47,869 nt of DNA, taken from DAIUFH01 sp036844705 (GTDB lineage: Bacteria > Bacillota > Clostridia > Tissierellales > Tissierellaceae). Below, piece by piece: positions 8,561 to 15,985 of this stretch. The translations under genes and the position numbers were made by a program. Under the pieces are notes generated by a model, which ran no database searches, was not told the origin of the DNA, and worked only from the letters and a program-made list of their open reading frames with translations. The stretch is taken from contig DAIUFH010000008.1 in assembly GCA_036844705.1 (NCBI GenBank), forward strand, positions 1 to 47,869, read 5' to 3'. Each line of letters opens with the position of its first letter. The first letter of the stretch is position 1.

Positions 8561-8588
8561 AACCCGGGTAGAGTTTTCTACCTGGGTT
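8561..8588 (+). terminator. Hairpin between pseudogene and intact amidohydrolase
   Basis: AACCCGGGTAG pairs with CTACCTGGGTT (one G-U pair) around a short loop, 27 nt upstream of the intact gene's ATG. The T-tract is weak. It could be the old terminator of the deleted paralogue or a leader hairpin. Confidence 0.45.
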
Positions 8589-8615
8589 CATTATAACTTT
8601 TGAAAGGGGATTTTT

Positions 8616-9782
8616 ATGGATATAAGAGAATTAGCAGAAAAGTATAAGGATTATATAATTGAGCAAAGAAGAATACTGCATCAAATACCCGAGCTAAGCC
8701 TACAAGAGGTGGAAACTACAAAAAAGATAGTTGAAGAATTGGAAAAAATGGGCATTGAGGTAATTACCTTTTCTGATTTTCCAGGATGTATTGGTATTAT
8801 CAAAGGTAGTAAACCCGGCAAGACTATAATGCTTAGAGCGGATATAGATGCACTTCCTGTTGAGGAACATACTAATTTACCTTTTGCTTCAACAAACGGC
8901 AATATGCATGCTTGTGGTCATGATATACATATGGCTGTACAATTAGGCACAGCAAAGATATTGATGGAACTTAAAGATGAATTGAGTGGCACAGTAAAAC
9001 TTTTGTTTCAATCAGGAGAAGAAGTTGCTCAAGGTGCTAAATACTATTTAAACAATGGTTATTTAGATGATGTAGATGCAGTTTACGGAAATCATATATG
9101 GTCAGGTGTAGAGGCTGGTAAGTTCAGTCTTGAAGGCGGCGAAAGAATGGCTTCTTGTGATAAGTTCAAAATAATAGTTGATGGAGTATCCTCACATGGA
9201 TCTGCTCCGCACATGGGACATGATGCATTGATTGCAGCCTGCTCAATAGCTATGAACGTACAATCTTATATAAGTAGAAGAAAAGATCCTCTGGATGCTG
9301 CTGTTGTTACAATTGGAACCATAAATGGTGGTCAAAGATGGAATATACTAGCTAATCATGTTGAAATGGAAGGAACCACAAGAGCCTTTAACAATGAATT
9401 AAGAAATTCAATTGAAGGTGAGTTGAGAACTATAATAGAAAACACCGCATTGGCTTTAGGAGTAACTGCGCGACTGGAATATGATTATTTAACTAATCCC
9501 GTTATTAACGATAGCGAAGAGCTAAATAAAATTGCACATGATGCAGCTGTTAAACTTTATGGTGAAGATGTAATACAACTAATGACTAAGGTTACAGGTG
9601 CAGAAGACTTTTCTTTCTTAACCATCGATATACCGGGATTTTATGGATTCTCAGGTTGTTATAATCCTGAAATAGGAGCAATTCATAACAATCATAGTGA
9701 TATGTTCCTAGTAGATGAAAGGACAATTCACATGTCTTCGGCTCTGGCAGCTCAGTTTGCATATGATTTTTTAAATAAATAG
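8616..9782 (+). CDS. M20-family amidohydrolase (N-acyl amino acid / hippurate hydrolase type)
   Basis: 388 residues, normal for M20D enzymes (AbgB/HipO/IAA-amino acid hydrolase group) that cleave an acyl group from an amino acid with two metal ions. Metal-site motifs are visible: MHACGHDIHM (about residue 95), the catalytic pair in QSGEEVAQGA, HGSAPHMG, and AEDFSF plus IHNNHSD near the C-terminus. A dimerisation lid domain lies between (~180-300). No signal peptide, so cytosolic. GAAAGGGG precedes the ATG. With the neighbouring aminopeptidase it points to peptide and amino-acid catabolism. The exact substrate is unknown. Confidence 0.92.
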   Translation: MDIRELAEKYKDYIIEQRRILHQIPELSLQEVETTKKIVEELEKMGIEVITFSDFPGCIGIIKGSKPGKTIMLRADIDALPVEEHTNLPFASTNGNMHACGHDIHMAVQLGTAKILMELKDELSGTVKLLFQSGEEVAQGAKYYLNNGYLDDVDAVYGNHIWSGVEAGKFSLEGGERMASCDKFKIIVDGVSSHGSAPHMGHDALIAACSIAMNVQSYISRRKDPLDAAVVTIGTINGGQRWNILANHVEMEGTTRAFNNELRNSIEGELRTIIENTALALGVTARLEYDYLTNPVINDSEELNKIAHDAAVKLYGEDVIQLMTKVTGAEDFSFLTIDIPGFYGFSGCYNPEIGAIHNNHSDMFLVDERTIHMSSALAAQFAYDFLNK

Positions 9783-9788
9783 AAAAAC

Positions 9789-9870
9789 AAGCTCATCATT
9801 TAATGAGTACACTGAAAAAGTTTATTCCTTTCATCCTAAGAAGGACAGTGTTTCTCATTTTGATGAGCTT
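9789..9870. terminator. Long nested bidirectional terminator hairpin
   Basis: An 82-nt interrupted palindrome between convergent genes. Outer arms AAGCTCATCA/TGATGAGCTT (9789-9798/9861-9870), then AATGAG/CTCATT, CACTG/CAGTG and TCCTT/AAGGA. T-runs follow on both strands. It probably ends both the amidohydrolase and the oadB-oadG transcripts. It is much longer than a standard intrinsic terminator. Confidence 0.75.
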
Positions 9871-9874
9871 TTTA

Positions 9875-9997
9875 TTATTTGTTTTTAGTCATTTTTAGTA
9901 ATATGTTAACTACTGCATATATAATGATTATTACAAAGAAAATTGCTGCCATACCTTTTCCCATCAGCATAAGAGAATTAAATACATCTGCGTTCAT
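9875..9997 (-). CDS. Small OadG-like sodium-pump decarboxylase gamma subunit
   Basis: 40 residues. After about 15 N-terminal residues (MNADVFNSLMLMGKGMA) there is one strongly hydrophobic helix (about residues 17-35), then a short basic tail MTKNK. Single-helix proteins next to OadB are the gamma (OadG-type) subunits that tether and assemble decarboxylase sodium pumps; this one is shorter than the usual ~80-100 residues and lacks the charged, metal-binding tail. The SD GGAGGGAG overlaps the oadB stop and the ATG follows 12 nt after it, so the two are translationally coupled. Assignment rests on topology, N-terminal LMGKGM pattern and context. Confidence 0.75.
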   Translation of the reverse strand: MNADVFNSLMLMGKGMAAIFFVIIIIYAVVNILLKMTKNK

Positions 9998-10009
9998 CTT
10001 TTCTCCCTC

Positions 10010-11146
10010 CTAAATAAGTCCGTTCATTACGCTTATGATTACACCACCAGCTATAACTGAGGCTATCTGTCCAGATACATTAGCTCCTACTGCATGCATT
10101 AACAGGTGGTTTTGATTATCTTCTTTTAATCCCATCTTTTGTATTACTCTAGCTGACATAGGGAAAGCTGATATCCCTGCAGCTCCAACCATTGGATTGA
10201 TTTTAGTTTTACTAAATAAATTCAAGAACTTAGCAAACATTACACCGGCTATGGTGTCAAATATAAAAGCCAACAAACCTAATCCCATAATTAGCATAGT
10301 ATCAAAACGTACAAATGTCTCCGCCTTCATGCTAGCTGAAATTGTTATTCCCAATAGTAATGTAATCAAATTTGCAAGATCATTCTGTGCAGTTTCAGAC
10401 AAAGAGCTTAAAACTCCACATTCTCTGATTAAGTTTCCGAACATTAAAAATCCAACCAAGGATATTGAAGCTGGCGCTACAAGGCCTGCTATAATAGATA
10501 CAATAATAGGGAATAAGATTCTTGTAAGTTTAGATACGCTCTTTGGATTGTATTTCATTCTTATTGATCTTTCCTTTTTTGTTGTACACATCTTTATGGC
10601 AATTGGCTGAATTATCGGTACTAGGGCCATATAAGAATAAGCTGCTACTGCAATTGGTCCTATATAATTACTTTTTAACACCTGTGATACTAAAATAGAA
10701 GTTGGTCCATCAGCTGCTCCTATTATTCCTATGGCTGCTGCATCTGCCAAATTGAACCCAAATAATGTAGCTAATGTTATAGTGGCAAATATACCGAATT
10801 GTGCTGCTGCTCCAAATAATAAAAGCTTAGGATTTGATAGTAATGGACCGAAATCTATCATAGCTCCTATACCTATAAATAGTAATAAAGGCATTGCCTC
10901 TGAAGCCTCGATTCCAACCTCAAATAACCAGTCTATAATTCCTCTGACCTCACCTATACCTGATAGTGTTTGGTTTAAAACACCTGATAGCGGTATATTG
11001 ACAAGAATTGCCCCAAATCCCATAGGAAGTAGAAGTGCTGGCTCCAATCCTTTATTTATAGCTAAGTATATTAGCAACCCACCTATACATATCATAAGTA
11101 ACTGCTGCCACGTGATCATTAAAATCCCGTCAATCAAAAAACTCAC
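10010..11146 (-). CDS. Sodium-ion-translocating decarboxylase beta subunit (OadB/GcdB/MmdB family)
   Basis: 378 residues, almost wholly hydrophobic with about nine to eleven membrane segments. In known complexes the beta subunit couples decarboxylation of a carboxybiotin group to Na+ export. Conserved motifs are present: GLEPALLLPMGFGAI, IGIIGAADGPTSI with the functionally important Asp, and NPMVGAAGISAFPMSARV. GTG start with AGGAGGAG 5-6 nt upstream. Only a gamma-like gene follows; no carboxyltransferase alpha subunit or biotin carrier is encoded nearby, so partners must lie elsewhere or the protein works otherwise. The decarboxylated substrate cannot be inferred here. Confidence 0.93.
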   Translation of the reverse strand: MSFLIDGILMITWQQLLMICIGGLLIYLAINKGLEPALLLPMGFGAILVNIPLSGVLNQTLSGIGEVRGIIDWLFEVGIEASEAMPLLLFIGIGAMIDFGPLLSNPKLLLFGAAAQFGIFATITLATLFGFNLADAAAIGIIGAADGPTSILVSQVLKSNYIGPIAVAAYSYMALVPIIQPIAIKMCTTKKERSIRMKYNPKSVSKLTRILFPIIVSIIAGLVAPASISLVGFLMFGNLIRECGVLSSLSETAQNDLANLITLLLGITISASMKAETFVRFDTMLIMGLGLLAFIFDTIAGVMFAKFLNLFSKTKINPMVGAAGISAFPMSARVIQKMGLKEDNQNHLLMHAVGANVSGQIASVIAGGVIISVMNGLI

Positions 11147-11194
11147 CGTAACTCCTCCTAATATTTTTAATATAAAGATAAAACCACAGAATTT

Positions 11195-11223
11195 ATTGTA
11201 TATTTAAAAATTTACAATGTCAA
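11195..11223 (-). promoter_or_regulatory. Sigma-A promoter of oadB-oadG
   Basis: Minus-strand TTGACA (11223-11218), 17-nt spacer, TACAAT (11200-11195), about 50 nt upstream of the oadB start. Very close to the vegetative consensus. Confidence 0.7.
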
Positions 11224-11241
11224 TTTAGTTAGATTTTTATC

Positions 11242-11276
11242 AAAGAAAGGTTACTTGTAATAAGCAACCTTTCTTT
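11242..11276 (-). terminator. Terminator after the J-domain gene
   Basis: 11-bp stem AAAGAAAGGTT/AACCTTTCTTT directly after the stop codon of the DnaJ-like gene; it separates that transcript from the oadB promoter at 11223. Confidence 0.75.
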
Positions 11277-11277
11277 A

Positions 11278-12054
11278 TTATAAATTCTTATATCTTTCTA
11301 TATTCTCATCGCTTAAAAATTCATATGCATCATTAATCTCTTGAAACATCTTTGTTGCATCAGGGGCCTTGTTTATATCCGGATGATATTCCTTTGCTTT
11401 TTTCCTATAAGCAAGTTTTATCTGATATTTATCTGCATCATAACTTACTCCTAATAAATCACAGCTCTTTTCAAATTTCGATTTAAATTCAGTAGCTGGA
11501 TTCGCATATGTCTGCCCTCCATAATTAAATTGACCACTATCCCAATAATTACCATACTGTTGATTTTGATAGTTTTGATATTCATTCCATTGTCTAAATC
11601 TTTCCTCCCATTGTCTTTGCTCTTCCTGCTGCCTCTGCTGCTGTTCTCTTCTAAGTCTTTCCTCTTCCATTCTTTTATACTTATCGCCGTATTCATTAAA
11701 AGTATTGTATTCCTTCTTCTTTCCCCTCATCAAGTTGTCAGCCGTATCAAATAAATATTCAGTAATCATATACTTAATGTACTTTAAGTATGATACAAAT
11801 TTAGTGCCTAATATAGGAAATATAACAAAAAACAATATCAATACAAGGGTTACAGGATTCATTAGAAGTGCTATCCCAAACGGTCCCATAAGTACTAGAA
11901 ACAAACATCCGCCTGCACCCAATATTGCAACTAAGCCTCTTGCAATACTAGCCACAAGAGTCACAATTACATCAATAATATTTATTAAAAGTTCCATTAA
12001 AAATGATATAAACTGTGTAAAAGAATATAATATCTTACCAATTATTTTTTTCAA
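11278..12054 (-). CDS. Membrane-anchored J-domain protein
   Basis: 258 residues. Residues ~5-100 contain two or three hydrophobic segments; residues ~125-175 are a charged, Gln/Arg-rich stretch (RLRREQQQRQQEEQRQ) followed by a Tyr/Asn/Gln-rich linker; the C-terminal ~65 residues are a J domain with the HPD tripeptide in AKEYHPDINKAP. J domains stimulate Hsp70 (DnaK) ATPase, so this may recruit DnaK to the membrane. The Gly/Phe and zinc-finger regions of true DnaJ are absent. TTG start with AGAGGAG 9 nt upstream. It may be read from the upstream trpXYZ-like operon, since no strong terminator is seen between them. Confidence 0.85.
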   Translation of the reverse strand: MKKIIGKILYSFTQFISFLMELLINIIDVIVTLVASIARGLVAILGAGGCLFLVLMGPFGIALLMNPVTLVLILFFVIFPILGTKFVSYLKYIKYMITEYLFDTADNLMRGKKKEYNTFNEYGDKYKRMEEERLRREQQQRQQEEQRQWEERFRQWNEYQNYQNQQYGNYWDSGQFNYGGQTYANPATEFKSKFEKSCDLLGVSYDADKYQIKLAYRKKAKEYHPDINKAPDATKMFQEINDAYEFLSDENIERYKNL

Positions 12055-12170
12055 TAGTATTTTCTCCTCTAAATCACTTTAAGCTACAAGAAACTATCTG
12101 CAGTATTCCTGCCTTAAGAAAAATATTACCTCAAATTCACTTAATTTGCAATGTTTTTTCTGTTATTAAG

Positions 12171-12917
12171 TCAATATATAGAAAATACTTTATCAACAGT
12201 TAAGTCCTCTTTTTCTTCGTTTGTTCTATCTAATGCAATCCTTCCTTGATTCAGCATTATAATTCTATTACCATATTCTAAAGCATATTTGATATTATGA
12301 GTAACCATTATTGTAGTTATATTCTTTTCTCTTACTACTTTACAGGTTAGCTCCATGACAATATCTGCTGTCTTTGGATCTAATGCCGCAGTATGTTCAT
12401 CCAATATTAGAAACTCAATTGGAGTCATAGTTGCCATCAATAATGCCATTCCTTGACGTTGTCCGCCAGAAAGCTCTCCTACTTTTATATTTAATTTATT
12501 CTCTAGAGCTAGATTAAGCTTACTTAAGCTTTCTTTATAATAGCTAATACGATTCTTTCTTGTCCCTCTTCCTAGATTATAGGATTTACCCTTATTGTCT
12601 GCTAAAGCCATATTTTCAAGAACAGTCATTTCTGTACATGTTCCCATTGAAGGATCCTGATAAACTCTGCCTATATTTTGATATCTCAAGAAATCCTTCT
12701 TTTTAGTGATATCTTCACCTTTTACAATTATTTGTCCTTTATCTATATCAAGGCTACCACAAATTATATTAATTAATGAGGTCTTACCGCTTCCATTGTT
12801 CCCAACTATAGAAACAAAATCATTTTTCTCAACTTTTAAATTAAAATCACTAAATAATTTTGATTCATTAACCGTTCCCTCGTTAAATGTCTTGTAAATA
12901 TTCTTTAACTCTAACAA
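12171..12917 (-). CDS. trpZ: ABC transporter ATP-binding protein, predicted tryptophan importer
   Basis: 248 residues, cytosolic ATPase. Walker A GNNGSGKTSL (about residue 40), Q-loop VYQDPSMGTC, signature ELSGGQRQGMALLMA, Walker B FLILDEHTAALD, and the H-loop His in VTHNIKYA. The variant LDEHTAALDPKT is typical of the COG1101 group that pairs with the permease and solute-binding types found upstream. TTG start with GAAGGTG 7 nt upstream; the gene overlaps the permease by 35 nt. Tryptophan specificity is inferred from the Trp T-box and leader peptide, not from this protein. Confidence 0.88.
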   Translation of the reverse strand: MLELKNIYKTFNEGTVNESKLFSDFNLKVEKNDFVSIVGNNGSGKTSLINIICGSLDIDKGQIIVKGEDITKKKDFLRYQNIGRVYQDPSMGTCTEMTVLENMALADNKGKSYNLGRGTRKNRISYYKESLSKLNLALENKLNIKVGELSGGQRQGMALLMATMTPIEFLILDEHTAALDPKTADIVMELTCKVVREKNITTIMVTHNIKYALEYGNRIIMLNQGRIALDRTNEEKEDLTVDKVFSIY

Positions 12918-13830
12918 AAATCTTCACCTTCTTATTTTTCACTTGACCGGCTATTAAAATTATTAAAAATAATATTGAAGTCACTAGCCTCATATCACTT
13001 GCCTTCGTAAAGCTAATATCCATTGCAACTGACATTGATGCCTTATATATCATAGATCCAAATATTACTGCAGTAGTTGCTTTAACAAAGTTAATTTTCT
13101 TGAATAAATTAGTACCGATTATAACGGAGGCAAGCCCTAATACCATTGCACCGGTACCCATTGTTATTTCAAAAAATCCCTGTTGCTGCATCATAATACT
13201 TCCTCCAAGTGCTACTAATGAATTAGCTATAACTATACCTAGTATCTTTACATTACCACTATCCTTAGCTAATGTAGTAACCAAGACTGAATTGGTCCCT
13301 ACTGCTCTTAATAAATATCCTGATTTTGTCCTTAAATATATATCTAATATTAGTTTTATACCAAAGGTGATTGCAAAGCCGATTATTAAAACATTGTATT
13401 TTAGTAATGCTTTTGGAAATAAATTATAGACAAAATTATTTGAAAATATTGTATCCATATTAAATATAGGTACATTTGCACTTCCTGCAATTCTAAGATT
13501 AATAGAATAAAGACCTGTCATTGTTATAATTCCAGAAATCAAATCCCTTACTTTAAACTTAACATGAATAATACCCGTAATAAGTCCTGCAATTCCTCCT
13601 GAAATTAATGCATAGATACAAATTATATATGGATTGTGACCAAGTGTTATTGAGCTAATCAATGCACTATCAGTATTAGTCATCAATGATGCAGTGATTG
13701 CGGCTCCCAATGGAAAGCTTCCATCAACAGTTAGATCCGGAAAATTTAAAACCTTATAGGTAATGTATATCCCTAATGCCATTATTGAATATATTAGTCC
13801 TTGTTCAAGTATTCCTATTAATATGTCCAT
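12883..13830 (-). CDS. trpY: ABC transporter permease, predicted tryptophan importer
   Basis: 315 residues with about eight to ten membrane helices, of the LivH-like permease class (COG4120) found with TrpX-type binding proteins. YKVLNFPDLTVDGSFPLGAA is the characteristic early motif and GLASVIIGTNLFKK holds the cytoplasmic coupling region. The ATG is preceded by AAGGAG with good spacing. It lies 11 nt after the solute-binding gene and overlaps the ATPase gene, so the three make a compact import operon. Confidence 0.88.
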   Translation of the reverse strand: MDILIGILEQGLIYSIMALGIYITYKVLNFPDLTVDGSFPLGAAITASLMTNTDSALISSITLGHNPYIICIYALISGGIAGLITGIIHVKFKVRDLISGIITMTGLYSINLRIAGSANVPIFNMDTIFSNNFVYNLFPKALLKYNVLIIGFAITFGIKLILDIYLRTKSGYLLRAVGTNSVLVTTLAKDSGNVKILGIVIANSLVALGGSIMMQQQGFFEITMGTGAMVLGLASVIIGTNLFKKINFVKATTAVIFGSMIYKASMSVAMDISFTKASDMRLVTSILFLIILIAGQVKNKKVKIFVRVKEYLQDI

Positions 13831-13841
13831 AAATACTCTCC

Positions 13842-14825
13842 TTAGTTTTCAACTACATCTATTGCTCTGTCCATATATTCCAGTGGTAATGAAAGACCTA
13901 GATTGTCCATTACATTGCTATTTATATAAAGACTACTTCCCTCGACTACTTCGTATGGTATTTCATCTGCTGTTTTTTCGCCTCGTAAAATTTGTGCTGC
14001 CATTCTTCCCGTCTGCTTTCCAAGTTCGACATATTCAATTCCTTCTGAAGCTACACAATTGAGTTTAACCTGTTCTATTTCACTACCAAATACAGGAATG
14101 TTCTTTTCATTGGCCTTTGATACTACTACTGGCAAAGAACCAACTACTGTATTATCTATTAGGTTTGTCATAGCATCAACCTGTGGTAATATTCTATCCA
14201 TCGCCAATGGAATATCAGCAGCAGCTGATATTCCCATATCGATTATCTCAAAGTTATAATGCTCTGCCAACGACTTATATTCTTCTAATGTAGATAGTGA
14301 ATTAACTTCACTTGTTGTATAAAGAATTCCTATTTTTTTGGCTTTAGGAAGCATTGCTCTTATTAACTTTAGTTGAGCTTCAACTGGTAGTTTATCGCTA
14401 GTTCCCGTTACATTTCCTTCTGTTAACATAGCAGCTCTAGGATCTGTAATAGCAGTAAAGATTACTGGAATATCTGTATCCTTTGCTGCATTAAATGCAC
14501 TTTGAGCTACAGGTGTTGCTATAGCTGCAATCATATCAACCTTCTTAGAAACAAAGTTTTGTGCTATTTGATTTGAAGTTCCTGTATCAAATTGCGCGTT
14601 TTCATATATTATTGTTAAATTTTCTCCTTCAACAAATCCTTCTTCTTCAAGTCCACCTATTAGCCCTTCTCTACAATTATCCAATGAAGCATGTTCACCA
14701 AACTGTGTAATTCCGATTGTATATTGTTTCTTTTCTGCTAGACCTTTTGCTGCCTCTGTATCTTTAGTACAACCTGTAAATAGTCCTACTGCTAATAATA
14801 AAATTAATCCAAATATCTTTTTCAT
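13842..14825 (-). CDS. trpX: ABC transporter substrate-binding lipoprotein, predicted tryptophan importer
   Basis: About 327 residues. The N-terminus is a lipoprotein signal (MKKIFGLILLLAVGLFTGC), so the mature protein is lipid-anchored outside the membrane. The body matches the COG2984 (TrpX-type) type-I periplasmic-binding fold: FGEHASLDNCREGLIGGLEE, VFTAITDPRAA, GILYTTSEVNS, PVFGSE. I place the start at ATG 14825 with GAGGAG 6 nt upstream. A longer in-frame start at 14885 abuts its SD, lacks the signal-peptide logic and overlaps the leader peptide. Comparative genomics has linked such trpXYZ operons to Trp T-boxes, as seen here. Confidence 0.88.
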   Translation of the reverse strand: MKKIFGLILLLAVGLFTGCTKDTEAAKGLAEKKQYTIGITQFGEHASLDNCREGLIGGLEEEGFVEGENLTIIYENAQFDTGTSNQIAQNFVSKKVDMIAAIATPVAQSAFNAAKDTDIPVIFTAITDPRAAMLTEGNVTGTSDKLPVEAQLKLIRAMLPKAKKIGILYTTSEVNSLSTLEEYKSLAEHYNFEIIDMGISAAADIPLAMDRILPQVDAMTNLIDNTVVGSLPVVVSKANEKNIPVFGSEIEQVKLNCVASEGIEYVELGKQTGRMAAQILRGEKTADEIPYEVVEGSSLYINSNVMDNLGLSLPLEYMDRAIDVVEN

Positions 14826-14847
14826 TTTAATCTCCTCTCTTTTATTC

Positions 14848-14877
14848 CTATCTATAGCACCACCAACCACTATCCAT
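14848..14877 (-). CDS. Putative Trp leader peptide MDSGWWCYR upstream of trpX
   Basis: Nine-codon reading frame (MDSGWWCYR, stop TAG) between the T-box terminator and trpX. A strong SD (AAGGAG, 14891-14886) sits 8 nt before its ATG, and it holds two adjacent UGG codons. The stop ends 10 nt before the trpX SD (14837-14832). A ribosome finishing the peptide would cover that SD, while one stalled at the Trp codons would leave it free. The same logic is known for the rtpLP leader of the anti-TRAP gene of Bacillus subtilis, which is also preceded by a Trp T-box. Function here is inferred. Confidence 0.6.
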   Translation of the reverse strand: MDSGWWCYR

Positions 14878-14910
14878 AAAACCATCTCCTTTCAAAAAAC
14901 AAAATAAAAA

Positions 14911-15190
14911 GTCCCAAGTATTTACATACGTAAATACTTGGGACGAATAATCATATCGCGGTGCCACCCAAATTGATCTCTAAAAAGAAATCCTCTCTGC
15001 CACATACTATCATATGCGCCGTATTTATAACAGGTACGATCCCGTCAGCTCCTACTCTTTACATTTCGGGCTGCCCTCAAAAGTCCATTCAACATTTTTC
15101 TATATACTGCAATCACACCTCCTGCAGTTCTCTTTGATATAGTACCTAAATGTCTACTATTCTTTTTCACTGGTTTATTACTATTTCTAT
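14911..15190 (-). promoter_or_regulatory. T-box leader, tryptophan-specific, with terminator
   Basis: The invariant antiterminator sequence GGGTGGCACCGCGA is at 14969-14956. The terminator is a 15-bp hairpin (14944-14911, arms starting GTCCCAAGTATTTAC) followed by TTTTT. In the Stem I region GAATGGACTTTTGAG offers TGG (15087-15085) as the specifier codon, followed by A. The antiterminator bulge reads UGGC, which pairs with a tRNA ending GCCA, fitting tRNA-Trp with a G discriminator base. Uncharged tRNA-Trp would therefore switch on the importer. Confidence 0.92.
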
Positions 15191-15192
15191 TT

Positions 15193-15221
15193 ACAATACT
15201 ACTAGACAAAATATTTGTCAA
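15193..15221 (-). promoter_or_regulatory. Promoter of the T-box/trpXYZ operon
   Basis: Perfect TTGACA (15221-15216), 17-nt spacer and TATTGT (15198-15193) on the minus strand, beginning 12 nt after the end of the upstream importer ATPase gene. Confidence 0.75.
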
Positions 15222-15233
15222 GTTAAAAAAGGT

Positions 15234-15974
15234 TTATTCTTTGTTTATTATTCTCTTTAAAAATTCTCTAGTTCTTTCCTGAACAGGGTTATTGAAAATT
15301 TGTTCAGGAGTTCCCTCTTCCGCTATTACTCCCTGATCCATAAATACTACCCTATCAGATACTTCCTTTGCAAATCCCATTTCATGAGTTACTACAAGCA
15401 TTGTAAGTCCACTTTCTGCTAAATCCTTCATAACCTTAAGTACCTCTCCAACCATTTCCGGATCCAATGCTGATGTTGGTTCATCAAATAACATAACATC
15501 GGGTTCCATAGAAAGTGCTCTTGCTATAGCAACTCTTTGTTTCTGACCACCTGATAGTTGCCTTGGTTTTGCATTTATATAATTGTCCATGCCTACAACC
15601 TGTAAATATTTCATAGCAATTTTTTCTGCTTCTTCCTTGCTTCTTTTCAATACCTTTATCTGTCCTACCGTACAATTGCTTAAAACATCATGATTGTTAA
15701 ACAAATTAAATTGTTGAAATACCATACCTAATTTAGTTCTATATTCATATATATCATGTTCATCGTCTAGTATATCTTCACCATTATATATTATTTGACC
15801 GCTGCTTGGCTTCTCTAATAAATTTATACAACGAAGGAGAGTTGATTTACCTGAACCAGACGAACCAATAATAGTTACTACTTCGCCTTTTTTAACCGAA
15901 AAGTCTATATCTCTTAAAACCTCATGAGTACCAAATGTTTTACTCAAGTGTTGAATATCGACTACCTTTTCCAT
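15234..15974 (-). CDS. Polar amino-acid ABC transporter ATP-binding protein (GlnQ/HisP-like), predicted lysine importer
   Basis: 246 residues. All ABC motifs are intact: Walker A GSSGSGKSTLLRC, Q-loop VFQQFNLFNN, signature QLSGGQKQRVAIARA, Walker B VMLFDEPTSALDPEM, H-loop VVTHEMGFA. The sequence is typical of the polar amino-acid group that works with HisM/GlnP-type permeases. The ATG follows AAGGGGGAG. Last of three genes downstream of a lysine riboswitch. No terminator lies between its stop and the next promoter at 15221, so transcription could run on into the T-box leader. Confidence 0.93.
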   Translation of the reverse strand: MEKVVDIQHLSKTFGTHEVLRDIDFSVKKGEVVTIIGSSGSGKSTLLRCINLLEKPSSGQIIYNGEDILDDEHDIYEYRTKLGMVFQQFNLFNNHDVLSNCTVGQIKVLKRSKEEAEKIAMKYLQVVGMDNYINAKPRQLSGGQKQRVAIARALSMEPDVMLFDEPTSALDPEMVGEVLKVMKDLAESGLTMLVVTHEMGFAKEVSDRVVFMDQGVIAEEGTPEQIFNNPVQERTREFLKRIINKE

Positions 15975-15985
15975 AGTTCTCCCCC

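Noticed and set aside
14826..14885. Twenty extra N-terminal residues on trpX
   Set aside because: The ATG at 14885 directly abuts its SD. The lipoprotein signal starts cleanly at 14825 with its own SD, and the intervening DNA holds the leader peptide in another frame.
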